The translations under genes were made by a program, and so were the position numbers. The notes beneath the pieces were generated by a model. The model ran no database searches. It saw nothing but the letters and a program-made list of their open reading frames with translations, and was not told the origin of the DNA. A stretch of DNA of 64,000 bases from Mycobacterium nebraskense (GTDB lineage Bacteria > Actinomycetota > Actinomycetes > Mycobacteriales > Mycobacteriaceae): positions 60,286-124,285 of the forward strand of contig NZ_LQPH01000144.1 of the NCBI RefSeq assembly GCF_002102255.1, in the 5' to 3' direction. Below are positions 39,333 through 47,369 of this stretch, piece after piece. Position 1 is the stretch's first letter. Each line of letters starts with the position of its first letter.

Positions 39333-40862
39333 ATGAGAGTCGGCATCGACTTCGGAACCACACACACCGTCGTTGCCGCCGTCGACCGAGGCAACTACCC
39401 CGTCGTCTCCTTCGATGGTGTCGACGCATGGCCGTCGATCGTCGCGGCCAACGCCGCCGGGGAGCTGCGGTTCGGCGCGGAGGCCGCCGCCGTCCGCCAC
39501 GACCCGGAATGGTCGGTGTTGCGGTCGTTCAAACGTCTGCTCAACGAGGCCGGACCCCAGACGGAAGTGAGCCTGGCCGGCCGCAGCCATCGACTGGCCG
39601 ACCTGCTCACCGGCTTTCTGGCCCAGCTGAAAATCGACCTGCTGCGCCGCTCCAATGCCAGCCTCACCGCGGGGGAAACCATCGAGGCCGCGATCAGCGT
39701 GCCGGCCAACGCCTCGAGCGCCCAACGCCTCCTGACACTGGACGCGTTCGTTACGGCGGGTTTCCACGTCGTCGCGCTGCTCAACGAGCCGTCCGCCGCG
39801 AGCCTGGAATACGCGCACCGGTACCGCTCCACGATCACCGCCAAGCGGGAGTACGTCCTGATCTACGACCTGGGCGGGGGCACCTTCGACGCCTCGCTGC
39901 TCAAGATGACCGGGCACGCGAACGAGGTCGTCATCAGTGAGGGCATTCAGCGCCTCGGCGGCGATGACTTCGACGAGGCGATCGTCGAGCTCGTCCTCGC
40001 GCGCTCGCGGCTGTCCGGGCTGGACTCCGCCGGCCGCGACCTGCTGCGGGAGGAGTGCGCCGCCCGCAAGGAGGCAGTGGGGCCACAGACGCGCCGCTTC
40101 CTGGTGGACCTGACGGGGGTCGACGGGGTGGACCGGCCCCCGTTTTCCTGCCCCGTCGACGACGTCTATGAGGCCTGCGCGCCGCTCGTCGACAAGACGG
40201 TGGAGTTGCTCGACCGCGTTCTGCACAACCCGGCCGCGGGCGGCCGCGACGTGACGTGGTCTGAGGTCGCCGGCATCTACGTCGTGGGCGGGGCCGGCAG
40301 CTTCCCGCTGGTTTCGCGGATGCTGCGCACCACGTTCGGCGACAAGCGGGTGAAACGCTCGCCGCACCCCTTCGCTGCCACCGCCATCGGCCTGGCCGTC
40401 TTCCTCGACAAGGAATCCGATTTCGCCCTCTCCGAACGCTTCTCGCGCAACTTCGGGGTCTTCCGCGAGGCGGAAGCCGGCGCGGGCGTCGTCTTCGACC
40501 CGATCGTGTGCAAGGACGTCTCCCTGCCCGCCGATGGGCACACCCCACTGGTGGTGAAGCGGAGGTATCGCGCGGCGCACAACATCGGCCACTTCCGGTT
40601 CGTGGAGTGCAGCCGCCTGGTCAACGGCCGGCCCGACGGCGACGTGACACCCTACGATCCGGTCCTCTTCCCCTTCGACCCGGCCCTGCACGATCGCGAC
40701 GACCTCGGGCGTCAGCCGGTCGGCCGGTGGCGGGACGGGCCCGACGTCGAGGAGCGCTACGTCATCGCCCCCGGCGGCGCGGTGGAAGTGACCCTGACAA
40801 CGCAGCCGGCCGGATTCAAGCGCACCTTCCGCCTGGAGCGCCGCGCCTCCGCGAGCGCGTGA
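39333..40862 (+). CDS. Hsp70-family ATPase-domain protein with atypical C-terminus
   Basis: 509 residues. Actin-like ATPase motifs: phosphate-1 Gly-Ile-Asp-Phe-Gly-Thr-Thr-His-Thr (residues 4-12), phosphate-2 Asp-Leu-Gly-Gly-Gly-Thr-Phe-Asp (about 177-184), adenosine motif Val-Gly-Gly-Ala-Gly-Ser-Phe-Pro (about 317-324). The ATPase spans about 1-370. The remaining 140 residues are shorter than a DnaK substrate-binding domain and form a beta-rich tail without an EEVD or lid. It may be a regulatory chaperone-like ATPase. No DnaJ or GrpE nearby. The nitroreductase gene starts 7 bases after its stop. Confidence 0.82.
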   Translation: MRVGIDFGTTHTVVAAVDRGNYPVVSFDGVDAWPSIVAANAAGELRFGAEAAAVRHDPEWSVLRSFKRLLNEAGPQTEVSLAGRSHRLADLLTGFLAQLKIDLLRRSNASLTAGETIEAAISVPANASSAQRLLTLDAFVTAGFHVVALLNEPSAASLEYAHRYRSTITAKREYVLIYDLGGGTFDASLLKMTGHANEVVISEGIQRLGGDDFDEAIVELVLARSRLSGLDSAGRDLLREECAARKEAVGPQTRRFLVDLTGVDGVDRPPFSCPVDDVYEACAPLVDKTVELLDRVLHNPAAGGRDVTWSEVAGIYVVGGAGSFPLVSRMLRTTFGDKRVKRSPHPFAATAIGLAVFLDKESDFALSERFSRNFGVFREAEAGAGVVFDPIVCKDVSLPADGHTPLVVKRRYRAAHNIGHFRFVECSRLVNGRPDGDVTPYDPVLFPFDPALHDRDDLGRQPVGRWRDGPDVEERYVIAPGGAVEVTLTTQPAGFKRTFRLERRASASA

Positions 40863-40869
40863 CGCGGCC

Positions 40870-41535
40870 ATGGAACTGTATGACGTCATGCGAACGACTT
40901 TCGCGGCGCGGGAATTCACCGACGACCCGCTGCCCGACGAGGTGTTGTGGCGCATCTTCGACAACGCCCGGTTCGCGCCGAGCGGCGGCAACCGGCAGGG
41001 CGCCCACATCACCGTGGTGCGCGACCCGGACGTCCGTCGCCGGCTCGCCGAGCTGGGTACGGCCGCCGCCCGCCGCTACTTCGCCCAGCTGCAGGCGGGT
41101 GAAAACCCCTGGAATTCAATCCATCCCAGCGGTGTGCCGCAAGACGTCATCGACCGAACCGAGATCCCCGACACCTTCGTCGCGCCGATCGCGAAAGCAC
41201 CGGTCGTCCTGGTGGTTTCGGTCGACCTGACCGTCGTCGCCTCGATCGACCAGGACTTGGACCGCGTCGGCCTGGCCGGCGGTGCATCGGTGTACCCGCT
41301 GATCTGGAACATCCTGCTCGCCGCCCGCAGCGAGGGGTACGGCGGCACCATCACGACCATGGCCGTCGCGGCCGAGGACCAGGTCCGCCGCCTGCTGGGA
41401 ATACCCGGCCTGCACGCGGTCGCCGCCGTTGTGCCCCTTGGCAAACCGGTGCGCCAGCCGACCAAGCTGCGCCGCCGTCCGGTCGCGGAGTTCGTCACCC
41501 GCGGGCGCTTCGACGGCCCGGCATTCGAGGGATGA
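40870..41535 (+). CDS. nitroreductase-family FMN oxidoreductase
   Basis: 221 residues. N-terminal Arg-Glu-Phe-Thr-Asp-Asp-Pro-Leu motif, then the FMN-binding Ala-Arg-Phe-Ala-Pro-Ser-Gly-Gly-Asn-Arg-Gln-Gly (about residues 33-44), an Ala-Ala-Arg-Ser-Glu-Gly-Tyr-Gly helix and the closing Val-Pro-Leu-Gly-Lys-Pro. Uses NAD(P)H to reduce nitro, quinone or enone groups. Follows the Hsp70-like gene by 7 bp, so it is co-transcribed. The physiological substrate is unknown. Confidence 0.88.
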   Translation: MELYDVMRTTFAAREFTDDPLPDEVLWRIFDNARFAPSGGNRQGAHITVVRDPDVRRRLAELGTAAARRYFAQLQAGENPWNSIHPSGVPQDVIDRTEIPDTFVAPIAKAPVVLVVSVDLTVVASIDQDLDRVGLAGGASVYPLIWNILLAARSEGYGGTITTMAVAAEDQVRRLLGIPGLHAVAAVVPLGKPVRQPTKLRRRPVAEFVTRGRFDGPAFEG

Positions 41536-41561
41536 GGGCCTGCCGCTGGGCCGGTCCGTCC

Positions 41562-42026
41562 TTATTCCATGACATCGGCATAGATGTCTAGGAGCCGGAA
41601 CCTTGTCGCATCGAGATACTCTCCGAGAACCGCGATCACACGCTTCTGCAGCTCGTACCCGAGTTCGTGGTCCTCTTCGCACTTGTCGCGCAGGCACTTG
41701 CCGTCGAAACCGATGGCGCGCGTCGTCTCAACGGCGCGCGCGTCGAACCGCGAGTTGTACGGCGGCACCAACCACGACCATCCAAGGATGTCCCCGTCTC
41801 CGAGTGTCTGCACCGTCAAGCTGCCACGGCCCAGTACGGGGGTTTCGAGCGCGATCCTGCCGGCGCGGATGAGGTAGAAGTGATCAGCGGGGTGACCCTC
41901 GCGGAAGATCAACTCACCCGCGCTGAAGCGCATGTTTGCCGCACACCCGACCGCCAACTGCAAATGGCGCGGGTCCATCCCGCGGAAGAACGGGTGTCTG
42001 GCCAGAACGCCTTCTAGCGTCCTCAC
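41562..42026 (-). CDS. single-domain cyclic-nucleotide-binding protein
   Basis: 154 residues, a cNMP-binding beta-roll: Phe-Ser-Ala-Gly-Glu-Leu-Ile-Phe-Arg-Glu-Gly-His-Pro-Ala-Asp-His-Phe-Tyr-Leu-Ile (about 34-53), Leu-Gly-Asp-Gly-Asp-Ile-Leu-Gly-Trp-Ser-Trp-Leu, then a C-helix. The phosphate cassette is not canonical (Arg before Ala is in Phe-Asp-Ala-Arg-Ala). No helix-turn-helix follows, so it is not a Crp regulator. It converges with the nitroreductase (26-bp gap). Confidence 0.85.
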   Translation of the reverse strand: MRTLEGVLARHPFFRGMDPRHLQLAVGCAANMRFSAGELIFREGHPADHFYLIRAGRIALETPVLGRGSLTVQTLGDGDILGWSWLVPPYNSRFDARAVETTRAIGFDGKCLRDKCEEDHELGYELQKRVIAVLGEYLDATRFRLLDIYADVME

Positions 42027-42156
42027 TGCCTGCTTCCTTCACCGGTGCCGATCAATTGCCTGAGACGGACGATAGTCGATGATGAAGGCCCTCGTCCCGC
42101 GATCGAAGAGAAGAATTGCCTGCCGAAAGCCAACGCCGGGTGTCGGACCACCCTCG

Positions 42157-42162
42157 TACGAT
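42157..42162 (+). promoter_or_regulatory. -10 element for a leaderless prim-pol transcript
   Basis: TACGAT six bases before the GTG at 42169, with no purine-rich ribosome site. It supports that GTG over the ATG at 42079. Confidence 0.5.
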
Positions 42163-42168
42163 GCTTTC

Positions 42169-43266
42169 GTGATCCCCCGCGACTTCCCGACGAGGGATGT
42201 AGTCGGCGCGATCGAGTTGGACGACGATCGGAACCCACCTTGGGTACCCGACGTGGCGGGCCTATCACCGGTTAACGCTGCCCTGGCGTACGCGCGCGCG
42301 GGCTGGTACGTCCTGCCGACCAACCCCGCCGATATCAAGAACCCCGGCAGCGTCGTGCATGGCCACTGGCAGGACAAGTCAAGCCGCGACCCCCGGCAGA
42401 TACGCGCGTGGTGGCGCGAAGATGCCGGCAACGGCATAGCCCTGCACGTCGGCAGGTCCGGAGCGGTGGCGTTCGACCTCGACATCGACGATCTCGGCGT
42501 GATCGCGCGCGCCGGTCGACCGGACATCGCCCAGGCGCTGCGGTCGGCCGCGGCGGTGCAGACCACCCGGCGCGAGGGCGACCGTGGCCATTACCTGTTC
42601 GCGACGGCACCGGGCGACTCGTTCGGTAACGGCCCGGGTGCGTTCCGGCGTTGGGGGCAGGTGCGGGGACGCAACGGCGTCATAATCGCGGCCCCGACGC
42701 CGCACCCCGATGCCACGACCAAAGGCGGTCGCTACCAATGGAAGCGCGTGGGCGCGCTGCGTCCGCTCCCCGAAGTGCTGCACGCATCCCTGTTGGCCGC
42801 CGCCGGCGAAGCCGACCCGCTCACCCAAGCGGAGCTGGAAGAGTTCCTGGACACGCACGCGGGCGGCGGCTGCGGGCGGCAGGGCTGCCGCAACTCGCCG
42901 AGGGGACCACTCACCAGGTTCAGAAACCAGGTAGCCGATGGGTGTTCGCGGCACGACACGATGGCGAGCGTGCTGCCGTGGGCATTCTCCGAGGCGATGG
43001 CCGGGTGCTACCCGGCGCGCGAGGCGTTCGACCAACTCCACACAGCATTCACGGCAGCATTCACCGACGATGACGATCCCGCCCGGCGCCGCCAGCTGGG
43101 CAGCGAGTTCGTCCGGCTTGCCCAGTGGGCGGCGGCGCACACCGACCCGGCCCGCGCGCATCACCATGAGCAGCCGCAGCGACCGGGCCGGTTCGCGTAC
43201 CCCCCACAGCTGGCGCGATTCGCACGCCTGAAGTGGCGGCCATATCGGCGGCAGCACGACGAGTGA
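42169..43266 (+). CDS. bifunctional DNA primase/polymerase (prim-pol) domain protein
   Basis: 365 residues. The N-terminal two thirds are an archaeo-eukaryotic primase domain: an Ala-Leu-Ala-Tyr-Ala-Arg-Ala-Gly-Trp-Tyr-Val-Leu-Pro start (about residue 40), the catalytic Asp-x-Asp in Ala-Phe-Asp-Leu-Asp-Ile-Asp, Arg-Gly-His-Tyr-Leu-Phe as the His motif, and Gln-Val-Arg-Gly-Arg-Asn-Gly. The tail (about 250-365) has a Cys-Gly-Arg-Gln-Gly-Cys pair and a helical C-terminus, but no helicase. Such proteins occur on actinobacterial phages, plasmids and islands; none of their usual partners is adjacent. Start uncertain (GTG 42169 preferred over ATG 42079). Confidence 0.8.
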   Translation: MIPRDFPTRDVVGAIELDDDRNPPWVPDVAGLSPVNAALAYARAGWYVLPTNPADIKNPGSVVHGHWQDKSSRDPRQIRAWWREDAGNGIALHVGRSGAVAFDLDIDDLGVIARAGRPDIAQALRSAAAVQTTRREGDRGHYLFATAPGDSFGNGPGAFRRWGQVRGRNGVIIAAPTPHPDATTKGGRYQWKRVGALRPLPEVLHASLLAAAGEADPLTQAELEEFLDTHAGGGCGRQGCRNSPRGPLTRFRNQVADGCSRHDTMASVLPWAFSEAMAGCYPAREAFDQLHTAFTAAFTDDDDPARRRQLGSEFVRLAQWAAAHTDPARAHHHEQPQRPGRFAYPPQLARFARLKWRPYRRQHDE

Positions 43267-43267
43267 C

Positions 43268-43281
43268 CTGACGCAAGTCAG
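43268..43281 (+). promoter_or_regulatory. small palindrome upstream of the SDR gene
   Basis: CTGAC-GCAA-GTCAG at 43268-43281, immediately after the prim-pol stop and 63 bp before the SDR ATG. A possible operator; no regulator gene is adjacent. Confidence 0.3.
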
Positions 43282-43344
43282 TGCCGTAGTCTGACAACAC
43301 ATTTCACGGTACTTGTTGCGTCTCGGCGAGAAGGAGACAACGCC

Positions 43345-44175
43345 ATGTCCACCTGGCTGATCACTGGCTGCTCGACGGGACTCGGCCGTGCGCTCGCCGA
43401 AGCCGTCATCGGGGCCGGCCACAACGCGGTCGTCACCGCGCGCGACGTCGCGAAGGTCGCCGACCTGGCGTCAGCCGCGCCGGAGCGCGTGCTCGCGGCC
43501 GCCCTTGACGTCACCGACCCCGCACAGGTCGCCTCGGCCGTGCGGCAGGCGCACGACCTGTTCGGCCACGTCGACGTACTCGTGAACAACGCCGGCTACG
43601 GTTACCGCGCCGCGGTCGAGGAGGGCGACGACGCCGACGTGCGCGCCCTGTTCGAGACACACTTCTTCGGCACCGTCGCGATGATCAAGGCGGTCCTGCC
43701 TGGCATGCGGACGCGCCGCAGCGGCGCGATCGTCAACATCTCCTCGATCGGCGCAACGGTAACTCCGGTGGGGTCCGGCTACTACGCGGCGGCCAAGGCC
43801 GCCATCGAAGGCATGAGCGGCGCGCTGCGCGGCGAGCTTGCCCCGCTGGGCATCTCGGTGACCATCGTCGAGCCCGGTGCGTTCCGCACGGATTTCGCCG
43901 GGCGCTCGCTCGTCCAGTCGGCCACCATCATCGACGACTACGCCGCCACCGCCGGGCAGCGCCGCAAGGAGAACGACACCATGCACGGCAACCAGGCGGG
44001 CGACCCCGCCAGGGCGGCCGCCGCGATCATCGCGGCGGTCGAGTCAAGCGAGCCCCCGGGATTCCTGCTGCTCGGCCCCGACGCCCTGGCCTTCTACCGC
44101 TACGTCGCGGACGCGCGCGCGACCGAGATCGCGAAATGGGAACAGCTGACGAGCGGCACTAACTTCGAGCCGTAA
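43345..44175 (+). CDS. short-chain dehydrogenase/reductase
   Basis: 276-residue classical SDR: Thr-Gly-Cys-Ser-Thr-Gly-Leu-Gly cofactor loop (residues 7-14), Thr-Ala-Arg-Asp (NADP-type), Asn-Asn-Ala-Gly, catalytic Ser-Ser-Ile and Tyr-Tyr-Ala-Ala-Ala-Lys, then Val-Glu-Pro-Gly-Ala-Phe-Arg-Thr. An AAGGAG site lies before the ATG. Its 3' end overlaps the convergent fadD by 17 bp. The substrate cannot be inferred from sequence; it may be unrelated to the neighbouring operon. Confidence 0.88.
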   Translation: MSTWLITGCSTGLGRALAEAVIGAGHNAVVTARDVAKVADLASAAPERVLAAALDVTDPAQVASAVRQAHDLFGHVDVLVNNAGYGYRAAVEEGDDADVRALFETHFFGTVAMIKAVLPGMRTRRSGAIVNISSIGATVTPVGSGYYAAAKAAIEGMSGALRGELAPLGISVTIVEPGAFRTDFAGRSLVQSATIIDDYAATAGQRRKENDTMHGNQAGDPARAAAAIIAAVESSEPPGFLLLGPDALAFYRYVADARATEIAKWEQLTSGTNFEP

Positions 44176-45694
44176 CCGGCCGCCGCAGCTTGTTTTTCGC
44201 GAGCTTGCCGGTCGGGGTCCGGGGCAGTTCGTCGACGAAGTCGACCGAACGGGGCGCCTTGTAGTGGGCAATCCGATCGCGGACGTAGTCGATGAGATCT
44301 GCTGCGAGGGAATCGGTTCCACTCAGCCCTGGCGCCAGCTGTACGAGGGCTTTGACTTCCTCACCCATTTCGGGGTGGGGCACGCCGATGACGGCGACAT
44401 CGAGCACCGCGGGGTGCAGTGCCAGGGCGTTCTCCACTTCCTGCGGGTAGATGTTGACCCCGCCGGAGATAATCATGAACGACTTTCGGTCGGTCAGGTA
44501 CAGGAAGCCGTCGGGGTCGAGGTAGCCGAGGTCGCCGACGGTCGTCCAGTATGGGTGTTCCGGGTGGCAGGCCGCGGCGGTCTTGTCGGGATCGTTGTGG
44601 TATTCGAACGGAAGATGATCGCGTTCGAAGTACACGGTGCCGACCGCTCCGGCGGGTAGCTCGTTTCCGTCGTCGTCGCAGACGTGCAGCACGCCCAGCA
44701 CGCTTTGGCCCACCGACCCGGGGTGGGTGAGCCATTGCTCGGAATCGATGAACGTCAGGCCGTGCGCCTCGGTGGAGCCGTAGAACTCGTAGAGAATCGG
44801 GCCGAGCCACTCGATCATCGCCCGTTTGACATCGCTGGGGCAGGGCGCGGCCGAATGCATGAGCATCCGCAGGCTCGACAAGTCGTAGCGGCGGCGGGTG
44901 GTCTCGTTGAGTTTGAGCAGCCGCACGAACATGGTGGGAACGAGCTGCGCGACGGTGACCCGGTATTGCTCGATGTAGCGCATGGTGGCTTCGGCGTCGA
45001 ACTTCTTGGCCAGCACCACCGCTCCACCGAGTGCCTGCACCATGCCGCACCATCGCAAGGGCGCGGCGTGGTAGACGGGTGCCGGAGAGAGGTAGATGTC
45101 GCTGGCTTGGATTCCGTAGAAATGGCTGGCCATGGCCACGATCGGATCGCCCGGTTCGTCGATACGCCGGTTGGGCAGTGGGGGCTTGACGCCCTTGGGG
45201 AATCCCGTTGTGCCAGAGGAGTACAGCATGACGGCGCCGGCCGGTTCCCGGTGCAAGCGGGGGCCGGCCTCGGCGAGAGCCTTTTCGTAGCAGGCGAAAC
45301 TGGGAACGTCACCGCCGAATGCCAGCCGCGGCCCGGGATTGTCGGCCCGCGCGGCGACTTCGGCCGCCAGGTCGGCCAGTTCGGCCGAGACGATCACCGC
45401 GCGTGCGCCCGAGTCACGCACGATGTAGGCGGCCTCCTGCGCCGTCAGGTGGTGATTGACGGCGGTGACGTACAGGCCCGATCGTTGCGTCGCCCAGTAC
45501 ACCTCGAAGACTTCGGCGGCGTTGTCGGACAGCAGCGCGACGACATCGCCGCGGCGGAGTCCGGCGTCGTACAGCACCCGCGCCAGCGCAGCGGAGTTGT
45601 CGTCGAGTTGCCGGTAGGTCAACACATGTCCGGACTCCGCCAGGATGACGGCAGGGCGATCAGGCCCCTTGTCCGCATGTTTACGCGGGTACAT
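44159..45694 (-). CDS. fatty-acid CoA ligase (FadD-type acyl-CoA synthetase)
   Basis: 511-residue ANL-superfamily enzyme that makes acyl-AMP then acyl-CoA. Motifs: P-loop Leu-Tyr-Ser-Ser-Gly-Thr-Thr-Gly-Phe-Pro-Lys-Gly (about 157-168), Tyr-Gly-Ser-Thr-Glu-Ala (A5-like), Thr-Val-Gly-Asp-Leu-Gly, Asp-Arg-Lys-Ser-Phe-Met-Ile hinge, and the C-terminal Pro-Arg-Thr-Pro-Thr-Gly-Lys-Leu catalytic Lys. Starts 7 bases after the aldehyde dehydrogenase stop; last gene of the P450/ADH/ALDH operon, so it would activate the acid made by those enzymes. Confidence 0.9.
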   Translation of the reverse strand: MYPRKHADKGPDRPAVILAESGHVLTYRQLDDNSAALARVLYDAGLRRGDVVALLSDNAAEVFEVYWATQRSGLYVTAVNHHLTAQEAAYIVRDSGARAVIVSAELADLAAEVAARADNPGPRLAFGGDVPSFACYEKALAEAGPRLHREPAGAVMLYSSGTTGFPKGVKPPLPNRRIDEPGDPIVAMASHFYGIQASDIYLSPAPVYHAAPLRWCGMVQALGGAVVLAKKFDAEATMRYIEQYRVTVAQLVPTMFVRLLKLNETTRRRYDLSSLRMLMHSAAPCPSDVKRAMIEWLGPILYEFYGSTEAHGLTFIDSEQWLTHPGSVGQSVLGVLHVCDDDGNELPAGAVGTVYFERDHLPFEYHNDPDKTAAACHPEHPYWTTVGDLGYLDPDGFLYLTDRKSFMIISGGVNIYPQEVENALALHPAVLDVAVIGVPHPEMGEEVKALVQLAPGLSGTDSLAADLIDYVRDRIAHYKAPRSVDFVDELPRTPTGKLAKNKLRRPVTARS

Positions 45695-45701
45695 CGATCG
45701 A

Positions 45702-47240
45702 TCAGGCCGTTGCCGCGGCCGACACCACTACGGCATACACCCGCTTGGCCCGGTCATTGGTCATGTCGACATGCACGAACTTCTGCTCGGTGTACTCGTC
45801 GAGGGCCCTGGGCCCGAGCTCACGCCCCAGACCGCTTTGCTTCATACCGCCGAAGGGGAACATCGCGTTGACCATGTGCCAGTCGTTGATCCACACCGTG
45901 CCCGATTCCAGCTCGCGGGCGATCGCCAATGCGCGTTCATTGTCTGCGCTCCACACACCCGCGGACAATCCGTACTCGCTGTCGTTGGCGATCGCGACCG
46001 CCTCGGCGTCGTCGGCGCACTTGATCACAACGAGCACCGGCCCGAAGATCTCCTCGCGCGCCACCCGCATGTCGTTGGTAGCGCCGGTCAGGATCGTCGG
46101 CGCGACCCAATGGCCATCGGCGAGTCCGGCTTCGGCAGGGACCGTGCCCTGGAACGCAACCTTGCATCCCGCCTCTTGCCCGAGCGCGATGTACTTCTCC
46201 ACCCGTGCTTTCTGTTTGGCGGATATCAGCGGGCCGATGTCTGTGGTCGGGTCCATCGGATTACCGACGACAAGGGTGGAGGCGCGGGCGACCAGCCGTC
46301 GCACGAACTCGTCGTGAATCGATTCGTGCAGCAACAGCCGGGTTCCGGACTCACAGGCCTGACCACACATCAGCAAGAATCCGAACAGCGTGCCGTCGAC
46401 CGCCAAGTCGAGGTCGGCGTCATCGCAGACGATGTTGGCGCCCTTGCCGCCCAACTCGAGGGTGACCTTCTTGACGTTGCCGGCGGCGGCACGCATCACG
46501 GTCTTACCGACTTCTGTTGAGCCGGTGAAGGCCACTTTGCGCACATCGGGGTGTTCCGCGAGCCGGGCGCCGACGACCTGGCCGGGTCCGGTGACAACGT
46601 TGAGCACCCCCGCAGGCAGTCCGACTTCGTCCGCCGCCCTGGCCAATTCGAGCAATGTCAACGGCGTCTGATCGTCGGGTTTGAGCACTATCGTGTTGCC
46701 GGCCGCCAAGGCGGGGCCCAGCTTCCACACCGCCAGCAGCAACGGGAAGTTCCACGGCACGATGCCGGCGCAGACGCCCACCGGCTCGCGACGAAGCACG
46801 CCGGCGGCGAGCGTGGGCGCCTCGATCAAGAGCCCGGATTCCTCGAACGCATACGACCGCGCCAACGAGGCGAAATATTTCAGGTGGGCGATCGAGTAGC
46901 CCAAGAGAAAAGCGCCCGCGGACCGTGCGGTCGCGCCATTTTCGCGTACCTGTAGCGCGGTCAACTCGTCGAACCGTGCGGCGAGGTTGTCGGCGATCGC
47001 GTCGAGTATGCGGGCGCGTTCGTCCGGGGGCGTCATCCGCCAGACACCGCAGGCATGTGCTGCCTTTGCCGCCGCGACGGCCTCATCGGCCACAGTGACA
47101 TCGCCCTGGGCGACGGTCGCGACCAATTCATTCGTCGCGGGATCGCGCACCTCTAAGCTGCTTGACGCGTCGCGCCACCGCCCGTCGATGTACATCGGAT
47201 AGTGCGGAATGCCGGTCATATCGTCCTCGCTCTTGTTCAT
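45702..47240 (-). CDS. NAD(P)-dependent aldehyde dehydrogenase
   Basis: 512 residues of the ALDH superfamily: Pro-Trp-Asn-Phe-Pro-Leu (about 160), Phe-Thr-Gly-Ser-Thr-Glu-Val-Gly, catalytic Glu in Leu-Glu-Leu-Gly-Gly-Lys, catalytic Cys in Cys-Gly-Gln-Ala-Cys-Glu-Ser-Gly, and Glu-Glu-Ile-Phe-Gly-Pro. Oxidises an aldehyde to the acid. The ATG at 47240 overlaps the stop of the small ORF at 47237 (ATGA), which argues for this start; an ATG at 47219 behind GAGCGAGGA is an alternative. Sits between the ADH and FadD genes. Confidence 0.92.
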   Translation of the reverse strand: MNKSEDDMTGIPHYPMYIDGRWRDASSSLEVRDPATNELVATVAQGDVTVADEAVAAAKAAHACGVWRMTPPDERARILDAIADNLAARFDELTALQVRENGATARSAGAFLLGYSIAHLKYFASLARSYAFEESGLLIEAPTLAAGVLRREPVGVCAGIVPWNFPLLLAVWKLGPALAAGNTIVLKPDDQTPLTLLELARAADEVGLPAGVLNVVTGPGQVVGARLAEHPDVRKVAFTGSTEVGKTVMRAAAGNVKKVTLELGGKGANIVCDDADLDLAVDGTLFGFLLMCGQACESGTRLLLHESIHDEFVRRLVARASTLVVGNPMDPTTDIGPLISAKQKARVEKYIALGQEAGCKVAFQGTVPAEAGLADGHWVAPTILTGATNDMRVAREEIFGPVLVVIKCADDAEAVAIANDSEYGLSAGVWSADNERALAIARELESGTVWINDWHMVNAMFPFGGMKQSGLGRELGPRALDEYTEQKFVHVDMTNDRAKRVYAVVVSAAATA

Positions 47241-47362
47241 CGGATCCGTCGGCGCCATCGTGCGAAGTTCCTGAATCGGTCGGCGGCGTGGTGCGCGGCG
47301 CTGACCCCGGCCGGGATGCCCAACGGGGCCGCAAGAATGACGAAGATGGTGATGAGGCTCAT
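47237..47362 (-). CDS. 41-residue membrane peptide between ADH and ALDH genes
   Basis: A short ORF starting Met-Ser-Leu-Ile-Thr-Ile-Phe-Val-Ile-Leu-Ala-Ala with a hydrophobic segment at about residues 3-20, then a strongly basic tail ending Arg-Trp-Arg-Arg-Arg-Ile-Arg, a positive-inside single-pass pattern. Its ATG lies 7 bases after the alcohol dehydrogenase stop, and its TGA overlaps the aldehyde dehydrogenase ATG by 4 bp, filling the gap exactly as an operon gene would. No clear ribosome site is visible. It could anchor the enzymes to the membrane near a hydrophobic substrate; that is inference. Confidence 0.6.
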   Translation of the reverse strand: MSLITIFVILAAPLGIPAGVSAAHHAADRFRNFARWRRRIR

Positions 47363-47369
47363 GAGCGGT

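Noticed and set aside
39252..41012. 586-codon minus-strand frame
   Set aside because: Antisense to the Hsp70-like gene; composition is that of a shadow frame.
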